A stretch of 64,000 nt of DNA from Candidatus Krumholzibacteriia bacterium (GCA_016744705.1 JADGDU010000002.1:62001-126000), one strand, 5' to 3'. Positions 1 through 9,673 are shown, counted from the first letter of the stretch. Notes: a model not told the origin generated them from the sequence alone. Numbers and translations: made by a program.

Positions 1-1379
1 CGGGGTCCGATCCAATCAGTGCTATCAGCACTGAATGCCGAGAATCCGGGCCAAACATCACCATTATCACCACGGTTGAAACTGTCCAGATATTGCCAGC
101 GGCTGGAGTCGCGCACGCCGTCCAGATTTTCATGCCAGCTACCGTCGGCATTGAACCAGGGGCTGGCGTCCACCACATCCACCATGCGGTGGGCGTCGTT
201 GGAGTTGCTGTTCTGGCTGTCGTCCACATGGTAGATAAGCAAACCTTCGGGGCGGGCCAGACCGTAGGCGATTTGACGGCGCAGCAGACCTTCATCAAAC
301 CCTATGGGCCGACGGTTTTCTACCAGAAAATATTCGTTTCCACCAGCTTCACCGGCTCGGAAAAGGCGGTACGCCACGGGGCCATTTTCAGCAGGAGCGA
401 TCATGACTCCCGGGCTGTCACTTTCCACCAATTGGGGAGTGACCCAACCCAGCTTCATCTTGCTCCAGGCCGTCATGTGTGTGGGACAACTGCCAGCCGC
501 GTCACCTTCGCGAGCCGTCCAACTGCCACCGGACATCAGACCCCACTCGCCGATTCCACCGCTGCTATAATCAGTGTCATACAAATCGGGTAAGCCCAGC
601 ACATGACCGTATTCGTGGGCAAAAACACCCATGGTCATCAGGCTGCCATCCACCATCATTTCGGGCTCTACAGAGTAACGGTTGATCTGCACACCATCGT
701 TGGTGGACAAGCCATTCCAGAAAGACCAGGCGTGGCTCCAGATGTCATTGGTATCGCCACTTTGTTCCTGCCCAGGGCCGGCGTGCACAAAGAAGATGGA
801 ATCCACATCTCCATCATCATCACCGCTGTTGGGCACTCCGTCGGGACCATCATTATCAAACTGAGAGAAATCCACCACCGCATCCAGTTGGGCAATGGCA
901 TCTTCAATCATCCCCCGGCAGGTGTTGGCATCTTGGGTGCCATCGGGATTGGCATAAGAAGAATACGTATTATTGGCCGTGGTCCAGCCGGAGATGAGCC
1001 CACTGACTTCAAAGGCCCCATGACTGACTTCCCGGTAATAATCATTCATACTTCCAGTAGGGAAAGTATCCACCGAGAACATCATCTCATCATAATCTGA
1101 AGATGGGTGGTTCACCTGGTCCGCGGCATGGTCCACAAAGTCCCATAAAATCACCAAACTGGTACCGATGCCTGTCACTCTGCCGCTTTTTGCCTGGAAA
1201 TCGATCTGCATATCAGAAGCCATACGGCGAGGCGCAAAGGCCGAATGCATCTGGGCCACTTTTTCACGACCCAGCTCCCGGACCAAATCTGGATGGGCGG
1301 GTGCCATTTCAATTCCGTGACCAAAAGCCAAGGCTCCGCTCACCATCATCCCCATGACCAACAAAAATCTATTTCGCAC
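1..1379 (-). CDS. M6-family (immune inhibitor A-like) secreted metalloprotease, 3' end missing
   Basis: Reading from a GTG at 1379 gives a protein that stays open for 459 codons to the window edge, so its C-terminus is missing. It starts with a basic n-region and a hydrophobic signal peptide (about residues 1-20). The zinc site HEYGHVLGLPD (residues 255-265) matches HExxHxxGxxD of the metzincin-like M6 family, and the Asp/Gly-rich stretches before it fit calcium binding. The start is supported by AAAGAGG seven bases upstream of the GTG. It is probably exported to digest extracellular protein, and lies next to a subtilase on the same strand. A C-terminal sorting domain is likely given its neighbour but lies outside the window. 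Family call is firm; substrate unknown. Confidence 0.88.
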   Translation of the reverse strand, partial: MRNRFLLVMGMMVSGALAFGHGIEMAPAHPDLVRELGREKVAQMHSAFAPRRMASDMQIDFQAKSGRVTGIGTSLVILWDFVDHAADQVNHPSSDYDEMMFSVDTFPTGSMNDYYREVSHGAFEVSGLISGWTTANNTYSSYANPDGTQDANTCRGMIEDAIAQLDAVVDFSQFDNDGPDGVPNSGDDDGDVDSIFFVHAGPGQEQSGDTNDIWSHAWSFWNGLSTNDGVQINRYSVEPEMMVDGSLMTMGVFAHEYGHVLGLPDLYDTDYSSGGIGEWGLMSGGSWTAREGDAAGSCPTHMTAWSKMKLGWVTPQLVESDSPGVMIAPAENGPVAYRLFRAGEAGGNEYFLVENRRPIGFDEGLLRRQIAYGLARPEGLLIYHVDDSQNSNSNDAHRMVDVVDASPWFNADGSWHENLDGVRDSSRWQYLDSFNRGDNGDVWPGFSAFSADSTDWIGP

Positions 1380-1477
1380 CTTAGACCTCTTTCGTTTGAA
1401 TACAATTTCTACCCATTAAGTATACAACCAAACCATCACAAAACCCTCACACCTCACCAAGAGAAAAATTCAAATAG

Positions 1478-1523
1478 AAACGACCCGGTAATTCCGCACG
1501 AAGCAGGATCTACCGGGTCGTTT
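1478..1523 (-). terminator. Rho-independent terminator between the two secreted peptidases
   Basis: Two perfect 13-base arms (1478-1490 and 1511-1523, core CGACCCGGTA/TACCGGGTCG) enclose a 20-base loop. The hairpin lies 27 bases after the subtilase stop codon. T-rich sequence flanks both sides, so it could act in either direction. On the minus strand it would end the subtilase message before the M6 gene. Confidence 0.8.
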
Positions 1524-1549
1524 GTTTTTATCTCACTCTTTGAGACGAG

Positions 1550-4500
1550 CTATTTAACCAAAGTCATCTTCTTGGCTGTGGATTCACCACCGGCAACATA
1601 CTTATAAAAGTACATTCCGGAAGGAACACTGTTACCAGCGGCATCGGTACCGTCCCAGGTCACAGTGTGTTGGCCTGCCACCCGTGTCTCACTGACCAAA
1701 GTGCGAATCTTGCGACCGCTCAGGTCATAAACAGCCAAGTCCACATGGCCATCTAGGGCCACGGAGAACTTGATGTTCGTCACAGGGTTGAAGGGGTTCG
1801 GATGATTCTGGGCCAGCTCGAACAGCTTGACCGGAGTATCATTGGAAACCGGTGTCACAGGATTGAGCGCGGCATTTGCTGCGTCCACATTTTCCTGTAA
1901 TTCTTCCAATGTGGATCCGTATACCAGGGCGTAAGTCTTGGTGGCGGTTCCACCGTTGCCATCAAGGCTGACCACGCTGCTAGTGACAGCAGACCAATCA
2001 TCGTCCGTGGCGGCCTCAGGCAAAGTGATCAGGCCGCGCAGATGACGAATTTTGATTCCGTCATCGATGGCACTGTTGGGGTACACGTAATCAGGGTTGC
2101 TGATCAGGGAGAGGTTCTGAGCCGAATTGGCTTCACCAATAAGTGCGATACCGTAGTACGGCCCGCCCACTGTGTACATGTAGGTCAGATTCCGAGAATC
2201 ATCGGTTGCGCCACGGTTCGCACCGGAGTCACTAATATCGAAGTCACAGAAAACGCCGTTGTACAAGGTGCTCAGGGCGCTGGCCCCGTCGTTGATCATT
2301 TTGTATTCCAGGATAACAAATTCATTTTCATCAATACCGCTGAAAGCATAACTGGTTTGTTCAACAACCAGAGGCTTGGGAGCGGCATGACCTGAATCCG
2401 TAAAGATGGCTTTGAATGTCTGGTCGCTGCCAGCAGTACCCAGGTCTGCCATACGGCCGTTGGGGTCCAGGGATACTTCCCACTCATAGTTATCAGATCC
2501 GTCGCCGCCGAAGTCGCGGTTACAGATATAAGTGGCACTGGTTCCCGCCCAGAAAGAGCCCAGGAAGAGGCTGCTGCCACCATCAAGGTAACCCATGCCA
2601 TCGCCTTCGTTACCGTTCTGATCCATCACACCGATGATACCCTGGTCTGTCACCGTCAGGTAAACATCGCCGATGTTGTGGGTGCGCCAATCGGGCAGTC
2701 CCACATACCATTGGATCTCAAACGTACGCTCGAAGTATGAGCCGCTGCTGACATTCAACAGCAGAGTGAAGGGATAGCCTTGAGGAGCACTGGAGGAGAT
2801 ATCGAGAGTGAAGGCATCGGCCATGTTAGTGACTGTGCCGCCATTCATGGGAATATCGGGAAAGTTTGCACTGCCATCGAGCATAGTCACGTGAGGGTTG
2901 GAGACAACGCTCAGAGTTGCGGTCACACCCAGGGCGTCTACAACCGGGCTGACATTCTTCAACTCAATAACCAAGTCATTGACGACACCCGGATCCAGCA
3001 CGGTGTCTCCGGAAGGATCTGGCAACAGTGCAGACTGGACAATATCAGCGGAAAGGTTCGTGGGCGTAGCCATGACGATATCATAGGCGTCGATCCGGCC
3101 TGATCCGTAGCTGTTGTCCTTGCCGTTTGATCCCAAATCGATGGAATTCAATTCCATGAGGGAATCGATACCGGCAGGAGAAAGGCTGGGGTTTTTTTCC
3201 AGCATGAGAGCAGCCACACCAGCAGCATGAGGACAAGCCATGGAGGTTCCACTCCAGGAATTGCCACTGTAACCGCCACCAACAGTGGTGGAGTTGACGC
3301 TGGTACCAGGGGCCGAAATATCAGGTTTGAGCAGCCCCACACCAGGAGCGAATGCCCAATCGTTGAAAGGATCCACATCGTCCCATTTTACGGGGCCGCG
3401 GGAAGAAGAGCCGTACATGGCATCATTCTGGTAACCGGTTCCACCAACAGTGACCACGCCACTGAGGTTTCCGGGAGTGGTAGCCAAAGCGTTCCAGGGG
3501 GCTGGAACACGAGCTGTCAGGCCACACTCAATAGGCGGATTATAATTGTAATGGTCGTTACCGGCAGAGTTGAACATCAACACTCCGGCATCGCGGATAT
3601 TATTGAAATTGACCCGGTCGTTGCGCATGTAAGTGGCGGGAAGCTCTCCGGGCACACCCAGAGACATGGTCATGATGCGGGCACCGTTTTCAACACAGTA
3701 CTGTTCCGCAGCCCAGATCATACCCAAGGTTCCTGAACCATCAGCAGCAAAGGCCTTGCAAGCCATGAGCTTTGCGCCAGGAGCCACACCTGTTTGAGTG
3801 CCACCGGTTCCATCACCGGCCACGGTTCCAGCGGTATGGGTGCCGTGTCCGGGGCTGGCACCATCATCGTTGGGATTGTTGTCGTTGTCGCCAAAATCCC
3901 AGCCATTGACATCATCAATGAAACCGTTGTTATCATCATCAAGGCCGTTGTTGGGGATTTCGTCCACATTGATCCACAACTGGTGGGCCAAATCAGGGTG
4001 ATCCAGGTCAATACCCGAATCGATGTGTCCCACGACAACCCCATCGCCCGTGAATCCCAAATCATTCCACACTTGAGGTGCATTGATGTAATCAACACTC
4101 CACGCATTGACCGCGAGGATTCCTTTTTCGGCAGGACTGGGCTCACCGATGCGGCCACGAGAGGTGGCTGTGGTCAGGTCGTAGCTCATATCCAGATACA
4201 GGGTGGCCGAATCTGTCAAGCTACCCAGGGCTTCCACCACAGAGGAAGAGGCATTGAACATGATAGCTCCAGCCATATAAAGCTGGGTCACATTGGAGAT
4301 TTCTGGCTGTTGCTCAGGATCATCCAAGATGAAAAAGGCGTTTCTCTGGCTCTTCCGGTTTTTCTTCTTCAAGGCCTCAATGACGCTTTTTCTGCGTTTA
4401 TCAGGAGAGAGGCGGTCCAGTTCCAAGACCAAATCACCCAATTCAGGGGGATTATCATAAACCATAAGCACAGGAATGAGATCCGTGGCTTTATCCGCCA

Positions 4501-4609
4501 TAGCCGCAGCCAGGTCGGGATGTATTTTAGCAGCAGTTGCGGTATCGGGAGCGGTGAGCCCCATGGCAAGTACCAGAAGGCAGAATGTAAGGGCGTATGA
4601 GATACGCAT
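1550..4609 (-). CDS. Secreted S8 subtilisin-like serine protease with FlgD-like C-terminal sorting domain
   Basis: A 1019-residue exported protease. ATG at 4609 is preferred over an upstream in-frame codon because GGGAG sits seven bases before it and a clean signal peptide (about residues 1-27) follows. The catalytic triad is visible: Asp197 in HIDSGID, His255 in GHGTHTAG and Ser456 in SGTSMACPHAAG, with oxyanion Asn351 in SAGN. An Asp/Asn-rich loop between Asp and His looks like a calcium site. Residues 30-180 resemble an inhibitor-type propeptide. The last 90 or so residues carry NHPNPFNPVTNIKFSV, YDLSGRKIRTL and SGMYFYKY, the FlgD-Ig/type IX-like sorting signature. It is probably a surface or secreted nutrient protease with its own promoter and terminator. 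Confidence 0.95.
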   Translation of the reverse strand: MRISYALTFCLLVLAMGLTAPDTATAAKIHPDLAAAMADKATDLIPVLMVYDNPPELGDLVLELDRLSPDKRRKSVIEALKKKNRKSQRNAFFILDDPEQQPEISNVTQLYMAGAIMFNASSSVVEALGSLTDSATLYLDMSYDLTTATSRGRIGEPSPAEKGILAVNAWSVDYINAPQVWNDLGFTGDGVVVGHIDSGIDLDHPDLAHQLWINVDEIPNNGLDDDNNGFIDDVNGWDFGDNDNNPNDDGASPGHGTHTAGTVAGDGTGGTQTGVAPGAKLMACKAFAADGSGTLGMIWAAEQYCVENGARIMTMSLGVPGELPATYMRNDRVNFNNIRDAGVLMFNSAGNDHYNYNPPIECGLTARVPAPWNALATTPGNLSGVVTVGGTGYQNDAMYGSSSRGPVKWDDVDPFNDWAFAPGVGLLKPDISAPGTSVNSTTVGGGYSGNSWSGTSMACPHAAGVAALMLEKNPSLSPAGIDSLMELNSIDLGSNGKDNSYGSGRIDAYDIVMATPTNLSADIVQSALLPDPSGDTVLDPGVVNDLVIELKNVSPVVDALGVTATLSVVSNPHVTMLDGSANFPDIPMNGGTVTNMADAFTLDISSSAPQGYPFTLLLNVSSGSYFERTFEIQWYVGLPDWRTHNIGDVYLTVTDQGIIGVMDQNGNEGDGMGYLDGGSSLFLGSFWAGTSATYICNRDFGGDGSDNYEWEVSLDPNGRMADLGTAGSDQTFKAIFTDSGHAAPKPLVVEQTSYAFSGIDENEFVILEYKMINDGASALSTLYNGVFCDFDISDSGANRGATDDSRNLTYMYTVGGPYYGIALIGEANSAQNLSLISNPDYVYPNSAIDDGIKIRHLRGLITLPEAATDDDWSAVTSSVVSLDGNGGTATKTYALVYGSTLEELQENVDAANAALNPVTPVSNDTPVKLFELAQNHPNPFNPVTNIKFSVALDGHVDLAVYDLSGRKIRTLVSETRVAGQHTVTWDGTDAAGNSVPSGMYFYKYVAGGESTAKKMTLVK

Positions 4610-4679
4610 GAAGAATCTCCCAATGATGGTGAGAAGGGCGAGTTGAGCGTTTAGCAGGGGCGACCTGCCACTCAACTGA

Positions 4680-4701
4680 ATTCCAGATCATATTCTGGAA
4701 T
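4680..4701 (-). promoter_or_regulatory. Perfect inverted repeat in the subtilase leader
   Basis: Arms ATTCCAGA (4680-4687) and TCTGGAAT (4694-4701) flank a 6-base centre. The repeat lies between the predicted promoter and the subtilase ATG, near the expected transcript start. It could be an operator or a leader hairpin; no regulator is identifiable. Confidence 0.4.
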
Positions 4702-4723
4702 ACAATTCGGGCCATTAAATATC

Positions 4724-4752
4724 AGTGTACCATAGTATTGTTAATAATTCAA
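4724..4752 (-). promoter_or_regulatory. Sigma-70-like promoter of the subtilase gene
   Basis: On the minus strand TTGAAT (4752-4747) and TACACT (4729-4724) are spaced by 17 bases, each matching 4 of 6 consensus positions. The predicted start lies about 110 bases upstream of the ATG, leaving room for the inverted repeat in the leader. Sequence prediction only. Confidence 0.45.
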
Positions 4753-4774
4753 TAGAACCCACTGAAATTATTGC

Positions 4775-5179
4775 TTATTCGATCAAATATTCGTTTGTAA
4801 TTTTGGCTGCTTTTCCCAACATGGCGGAAGCAGAACAGTAAGTTTGTTCACTCAACTTGATGGCTCGTTCTAATTTCTTAACATTCACAGGGCCCCTGAC
4901 ATGATATGTAAGATGGATTTCGGTAAAAATTTTGGGATGAGTTTCGGATCGTTTGGTTTCGGCCGTAACAGTCAGTGCTTCAAGGGGTTCCTTCATTTTT
5001 GTCAAAATACTGGTCACATCCACACCAGTGCAGCCAATAAGACCTAAGATAAGCAGTTCCATAGGGGTAGGAGCAGTATCAGTACCGCCTGCAGCAGTGG
5101 GGGCGTCGGTCACAACAGCGTGGCCGGTTCCCGATGTGTAGACAAATCTTCTGCCACCAGTCCAAGTTGCTTTCATCAT
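4775..5179 (-). CDS. OsmC/Ohr-family peroxiredoxin-like protein
   Basis: This 134-residue protein has the OsmC fold signature: T-P-x-E-L-L-LxxLxGCxxxD with Cys50, and the second cysteine Cys115 in YCSASAML. OsmC proteins reduce organic hydroperoxides with these two thiols in the cytoplasm. The YhfA-type sequence makes the exact substrate uncertain. Two ATGs in tandem (5179, 5176) follow GGGGAG at good spacing, so the start is secure within one codon. It lies 35 bases after the BrkB-like gene on the same strand and is probably co-transcribed with it. Confidence 0.88.
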   Translation of the reverse strand: MMKATWTGGRRFVYTSGTGHAVVTDAPTAAGGTDTAPTPMELLILGLIGCTGVDVTSILTKMKEPLEALTVTAETKRSETHPKIFTEIHLTYHVRGPVNVKKLERAIKLSEQTYCSASAMLGKAAKITNEYLIE

Positions 5180-5214
5180 CTTATTGTCTCCCCATCATTT
5201 TTATTTTCAAATGG

Positions 5215-6090
5215 TCACCGAAGAAGGCGCACCCGCTCTGGGGGGTCATCTTCTTCCATTCGTTTCATCAGGGCATTGATTTCGGCTCCCAGCAGAAAAA
5301 GCAGGCCGGAAATCCAGAGCCACATCATCAAGATTACCACGGTGGCCAGGGAACCGTAGGTTTTATTGTAATGTCCAAAATTGCGCAGAAAGACCCTAAA
5401 GGCCGAGGAGGCCAGCAACCACAGCAAGGTGGAAGTGAAAGCTCCGGGCAATATCCAGCGAAATCTCTGTTTGGCCTCGGGGGCCACATAGTACAGCACC
5501 GAAAGAGCGACCAAATTCAGCAGGAAGGCCATGGGCAGACGCAGGCTCGTCCAGAAGGTATTGGTTTCACTGGCAATCCCCACCCACTCGAACACCATTT
5601 GAGTGGCCTGGGGGCCCACAAGAATGATGGTCATGGCCAAAAGCCATACGCCGCTCAATCCCAGGGTCAGACCAATGGCCAGAATTTTCTGCACTACGAT
5701 ATTTCGGCGAGGCCGGATGTTGTAAGCCCGGTTGATGGTGGTGATTAAGGCACCAATGGCCATGGAGGCTCCCCAAAGACCGGCCAGCAAACCAAAACTC
5801 AACAACCCCTGGTTGCTTTGGGGGATCAGCTCCATGACGATGTTGGTCACGTAATGAGCGGCCTCCACCGGCATCTGATCTTCCAGGGCGGTCAGCAAAA
5901 GAGGTTGCAACTTTTCCCCGAGGGGAAACGTGCTGATAAAGCTCAGCAGGAAAATCATGAATGGGAACAAACCCAGCATGGCGTAAAAGGCAATTTGCGC
6001 AGCCATGCCCATGGCATCGTCGTATGCCATTTCTCTTTGGAGGCGCAGCAGGAAAAGCCACGCCCGCTTTGTTTTGCGGGATAAATCCAT
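5215..6090 (-). CDS. YihY/virulence factor BrkB-family membrane protein
   Basis: A 291-residue inner-membrane protein with about six hydrophobic segments and the family hallmarks AAQIAFYAMLGLFPFMIF near residue 30 and FGLLAGLWGASMAIGALITTINRAYNI in the middle (shown here as a description of the conserved Gly/Ala-rich helix and the Asn-Arg-Ala-Tyr turn). The family was once called ribonuclease BN, but that is a historical misassignment and the true function is unknown; transport has been suggested. The C-terminus is charged and cytoplasmic. No strong ribosome site precedes the ATG at 6090. It is divergent from the S9 peptidase gene, with 126 bases between. Confidence 0.87.
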   Translation of the reverse strand: MDLSRKTKRAWLFLLRLQREMAYDDAMGMAAQIAFYAMLGLFPFMIFLLSFISTFPLGEKLQPLLLTALEDQMPVEAAHYVTNIVMELIPQSNQGLLSFGLLAGLWGASMAIGALITTINRAYNIRPRRNIVVQKILAIGLTLGLSGVWLLAMTIILVGPQATQMVFEWVGIASETNTFWTSLRLPMAFLLNLVALSVLYYVAPEAKQRFRWILPGAFTSTLLWLLASSAFRVFLRNFGHYNKTYGSLATVVILMMWLWISGLLFLLGAEINALMKRMEEDDPPERVRLLR

Positions 6091-6216
6091 AGTTCAGAAA
6101 GAATGCCCTCTATGGCTATGAAATGCAACGATTGATCACAAGGTTTCCTTTGTGGCTCATCTGTCTTATTGTAAACCGATGATTTTGTCTGACCACATCC
6201 CAACTCTGGAGTTGCC

Positions 6217-8802
6217 ATGCCAAGCCAATTGCAAGCCTCTGCCACGACCCTGAAACGGTTTCCCTTTTTGCTGGTCTCACTCATCCTGCTCTGTGCAGCC
6301 GCTTCCTGGGCAGAAACTCTGCCTGTGGAAAATGTTTTGACGACCAAGCCACAGCCGCTGCAACTCCCCGTTTTTCATGATGACGCCATGGCCGGCACCG
6401 ACCTGGACAAACTTTTTAAGACATTGCCTCTTCTTCCAGGTGCTGACTGGCCCATGGCAGGCGAAGACAATTGGCAGAATTTGACCATCAACGACAAAGG
6501 CTTCCCACTGCGCAAACCAGATTCCGGTGCCTTGGTCCAATATCTGGTTTTCTACGTGGAGAGCGACCGTTGGCAAAAAGCCACCCTCGGCTTGAAATGT
6601 GATCTTCCTGTGGTGGTTCACCTTGCCCAGGAAACTCTTTCCCTTGAGGAAAAAGACGACGATGGCCTGCGCACGGCCAAATTGACTTTGCCCATGGGCA
6701 AACACCGGATCGTCTTACGGGTTTTGTTGGATTCTGCCAGCGAAGAAACCCCTGAATTTCAATTGCATCTGGAAGCTGCTGAGGACGCGTTGCTGGAATC
6801 CAGCACTGACCCCTCCCACGCAGTAACCATCCAAACAGTTCTGGAAGCTCCCCGGGTGGGGCGTATTGCCATCTCCCCAGACGGTCGTTACACCGTCTTG
6901 AAACTGAGTGAATTTCGCGACGGAAAAACCAAAGAGAACTGGCTGGAAATTCGCCGCACCGAAGATTTGAAAATTGAACAATATTTGCGCGGAATGGGAT
7001 CGCCATCCAATGTGAGTTGGTATCCTGGCACAGGAAAAGAAACCGCCCTGACCTGGGAAACCAGCCATGATGATCATTCCACAGTCTGGCTTTTCAATCT
7101 GGAAAGCGGCGAAACCCGGGCGGTCCTGGAGCACGTGGCGGACTTGGGTCATTGGCAATGGGCTCCCGATGGGGCCTCAATTGTTTACGAAATCCACCGT
7201 TCTCCCGAGGCAGACAAACGCAAAGTCAAACACGTCGCCCACCCCGCTGACCGACAGAGTTGGTGGCGAGGTCGCTCCCACCTGATGCAGGCATTTCCCG
7301 CCAGTGGCCACCAGCGACAACTGACCGCTGGACCACTCAACCCCGACAGCTGGGAGATTTCTCCCGACAGCAAGAGCATCATCTTTTTCACTGGCGAAAA
7401 CGATTGGACCAACCGGCCGTTCCGCATCACCAAACTATGGTTGCTGGACCTGGAAACCCTAACGGCGAAAGAGCTCCTCAATGACCCCTGGATTGGTGGC
7501 GCATTCTTCAGCCCCGACGGAAAAACCCTCTGCCTGACGGGATCCCCCTCCGCCTTCGAAGGTTTGGGACGCAACTTACCCGATGGCGTGCAGGCCAACG
7601 ACTATGGCGGACAAGTTTACCTCATGGATTTGGTCGACCTCAAACCCCGTCCCATCAGTATCAATTTTGTGCCGGATGTGGGCTGGGCCCAGTGGTCCGC
7701 TGGCGACGGTATGATCTACGCCCGTTGCACCGATACCCAGTACAACAATATCTATCGGTACGACCCTAAAAAGAGCCGCTGGGAAAAAGTGGACACGGGT
7801 GTGGAAAGCACCGACCAAATCGCCTTGCCCCAAGAGGGAAAACTCGCAGTGGCTCGAGGCACCAGCGCCACGCACCCGAACACAGTGCAGGTCATTGACC
7901 TGAAGAAGAATTCCGTTAAAAAAACATTCAACCCCGGTGCGACCCAGTACCAAGGCCAGGGTATTGTTTTCGGAACCGTGGAGAACTGGGTGGCAGACCT
8001 TCCCAACGGTGAAAAGCTGGACGGCATGGTTTATTACCCCGCCGATTTTGACCCGGCTAAAAAGTACCCCCTGATCGTGTATTATTACGGAGGAACCAGC
8101 CCTATCACCCGGGACTTTGGCGGACGATATCCAAAAAATGTATGGGCCGGCCAGGGATACGTCGTTTATGTGCCAAACCCTAGTGGCGCTACGGGTTATG
8201 GACAGGCCATGGCCGCCCGCCATGTGAATGACTGGGGTATCATTACGGCTGGAGAAGTCATAGACGGCACCAAGGCTTTCCTCGCTGCCCACGAATTTGC
8301 CATGGCTGATCGTGTGGGCTGCATGGGGGCCTCCTATGGTGGATTTCTGACCGAATATATCATCACCCAGACGGATGTTTTTGCGGCCGCCATCAGCCAT
8401 GCGGGCATCTCCAGCATCTCCAGTTATTGGGGCGAAGGCCTGTGGGGATACGCTTATGGGACCCGCGCTCTGGCCAACAGCTATCCCTGGAAAGATCGTG
8501 AACTGTACGTGGAACAGAGTTCCCTTTTCCATGCGGACAAAATCACCACCCCCTTGCTGTTGGTGCATGGAGACTCTGATATCAATGTGCCCATCGGAGA
8601 AAGTGACCAACTCTTCACGGCCATGAAGATTTTAGGAAAAGAAGTGGAGTATGTGCAGATCGTGGGCCAGGATCATCACATCGTCAATCATGAGCAGCGG
8701 ATTGTTTGGAACGATACAATTCTGGCCTTTTTTGCCAGGCATTTGAAAGATAGGTCTGGCTGGTGGGATGCCCTTTATCCAGAAGCGGAAGACTATCGGT
8801 AA
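6217..8802 (+). CDS. Exported S9-family prolyl oligopeptidase-like serine peptidase
   Basis: An 861-residue protein with a signal peptide (hydrophobic residues about 16-32, ending ASWA). It has a long beta-propeller region (about 200-570, repeats such as ISPDGRYTV, WSPD-like turns, FSPDGKTL) and a C-terminal alpha/beta-hydrolase domain. The nucleophile is Ser706 in GASYGGF, the acid Asp788 in HGDSDINVP, and the base a His in GQDHHI (820 or 821). Proteins of this kind cut short peptides, often with dipeptidyl or oligopeptidyl specificity. Location in the periplasm or outside fits a peptide-using life together with the neighbouring secreted proteases. TGGAG precedes the start. Confidence 0.93.
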   Translation: MPSQLQASATTLKRFPFLLVSLILLCAAASWAETLPVENVLTTKPQPLQLPVFHDDAMAGTDLDKLFKTLPLLPGADWPMAGEDNWQNLTINDKGFPLRKPDSGALVQYLVFYVESDRWQKATLGLKCDLPVVVHLAQETLSLEEKDDDGLRTAKLTLPMGKHRIVLRVLLDSASEETPEFQLHLEAAEDALLESSTDPSHAVTIQTVLEAPRVGRIAISPDGRYTVLKLSEFRDGKTKENWLEIRRTEDLKIEQYLRGMGSPSNVSWYPGTGKETALTWETSHDDHSTVWLFNLESGETRAVLEHVADLGHWQWAPDGASIVYEIHRSPEADKRKVKHVAHPADRQSWWRGRSHLMQAFPASGHQRQLTAGPLNPDSWEISPDSKSIIFFTGENDWTNRPFRITKLWLLDLETLTAKELLNDPWIGGAFFSPDGKTLCLTGSPSAFEGLGRNLPDGVQANDYGGQVYLMDLVDLKPRPISINFVPDVGWAQWSAGDGMIYARCTDTQYNNIYRYDPKKSRWEKVDTGVESTDQIALPQEGKLAVARGTSATHPNTVQVIDLKKNSVKKTFNPGATQYQGQGIVFGTVENWVADLPNGEKLDGMVYYPADFDPAKKYPLIVYYYGGTSPITRDFGGRYPKNVWAGQGYVVYVPNPSGATGYGQAMAARHVNDWGIITAGEVIDGTKAFLAAHEFAMADRVGCMGASYGGFLTEYIITQTDVFAAAISHAGISSISSYWGEGLWGYAYGTRALANSYPWKDRELYVEQSSLFHADKITTPLLLVHGDSDINVPIGESDQLFTAMKILGKEVEYVQIVGQDHHIVNHEQRIVWNDTILAFFARHLKDRSGWWDALYPEAEDYR

Positions 8803-8837
8803 TATCACTGGCTGGAGAGTTGAATTGCGAATGCACC

Positions 8838-8859
8838 GGGGGCAGGGAATCCTGCCCCC
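8838..8859. terminator. Hairpin between convergent S9 and reductase genes
   Basis: GGGGGCAGG (8838-8846) and CCTGCCCCC (8851-8859) form a perfect 9-base stem with a GAAT loop in the 65-base gap between convergent genes. There is no strong T tract on either side, so it may be a bidirectional but weak terminator. Confidence 0.6.
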
Positions 8860-8867
8860 GAGCTCTT

Positions 8868-9656
8868 TCATCCCGTGAGATTTTGACCGCCATCCAGGCT
8901 CAGAGACTCACCGGTCATGGCTTTGTTGGACAGAAGAAACAGCATGGCCGCACACACCTCATATGGAGTTACGAAACGCCCCAGGGGAATCTCTTCCTTG
9001 GTCGTGTGATCATACTCGCCCCCTGAGGGATTTGGCGGCAAGACTGCTCCGAGCGCCAGTTCATTGACTCGGATTTTTGGTGCCAGAGCCACAGCCAGAT
9101 TTTGCGTCAGGCCATGCAAGCTCCATTTGCTCATGGTGTAGGCAAAATTGTCTGCCCCCGGGCGCAGGGCCCTGAAATCATTCAAATTGATCACATCTCC
9201 GCCCCGGTCATCCGGCAAAATATCAGCCATGGCCCGGGCCAAAAGATACGGCGCCCGCACATTCACATTCTGGTAATCATTCCAAAGTTCGTCATCTGTT
9301 TCCTGCACTGTTCCCGGTCCAAACATAGCCGCATTGTTGATGAGGATATCTACGGGTTGTTCCAGGACATCGGCAGCCCGGTAAAGCAGGTCCTGGGCCA
9401 TGAAAGCGTCTTCAAGGTCTGCTTGCAATTGAACCACCTTGGCACCGCGTTTTTCCAACTCATTTTTGGTAGCGCTGGCTTCAAATTCCGAGTCCCGATA
9501 ATGCAAGACAATGTCTGCACCCTGTTCTGCCAAGGCCCTGGCCATGAGCCGGCCCATGCGCCGGGCTCCGCCTGTAACCAAGGCCGTGCGGCCAATCAGG
9601 AAACCTGGAGCCGGCCATACTTTTTTTAAGGGATCTTCTATTTTATCGATAGCCAT
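8868..9656 (-). CDS. SDR-family reductase, FolM/PTR1 (pteridine reductase)-like
   Basis: A 262-residue Rossmann oxidoreductase. The cofactor loop is VTGGARRMG, and Arg after the second strand (LHYRDS) points to NADPH. NNAA and YTMSK (Tyr-x3-Lys) are present. The usual catalytic Ser is replaced by Asp in NLNDFRA, as in FolM and PTR1 dihydrobiopterin/dihydrofolate reductases, which is the main reason for this call. ATG at 9656 with GGGAG five bases upstream was chosen. The longer open frame back to 9734 would run into the preceding Smr gene, which ends at 9674 with a 17-base gap. Substrate not proven. Confidence 0.8.
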   Translation of the reverse strand: MAIDKIEDPLKKVWPAPGFLIGRTALVTGGARRMGRLMARALAEQGADIVLHYRDSEFEASATKNELEKRGAKVVQLQADLEDAFMAQDLLYRAADVLEQPVDILINNAAMFGPGTVQETDDELWNDYQNVNVRAPYLLARAMADILPDDRGGDVINLNDFRALRPGADNFAYTMSKWSLHGLTQNLAVALAPKIRVNELALGAVLPPNPSGGEYDHTTKEEIPLGRFVTPYEVCAAMLFLLSNKAMTGESLSLDGGQNLTG

Positions 9657-9673
9657 CAAAACTCCCAAAAAGT

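Noticed and set aside
7576-8610. 344-codon minus-strand frame inside the S9 peptidase gene
   Set aside because: Antisense shadow; the plus-strand protein has a full catalytic triad and domain structure.
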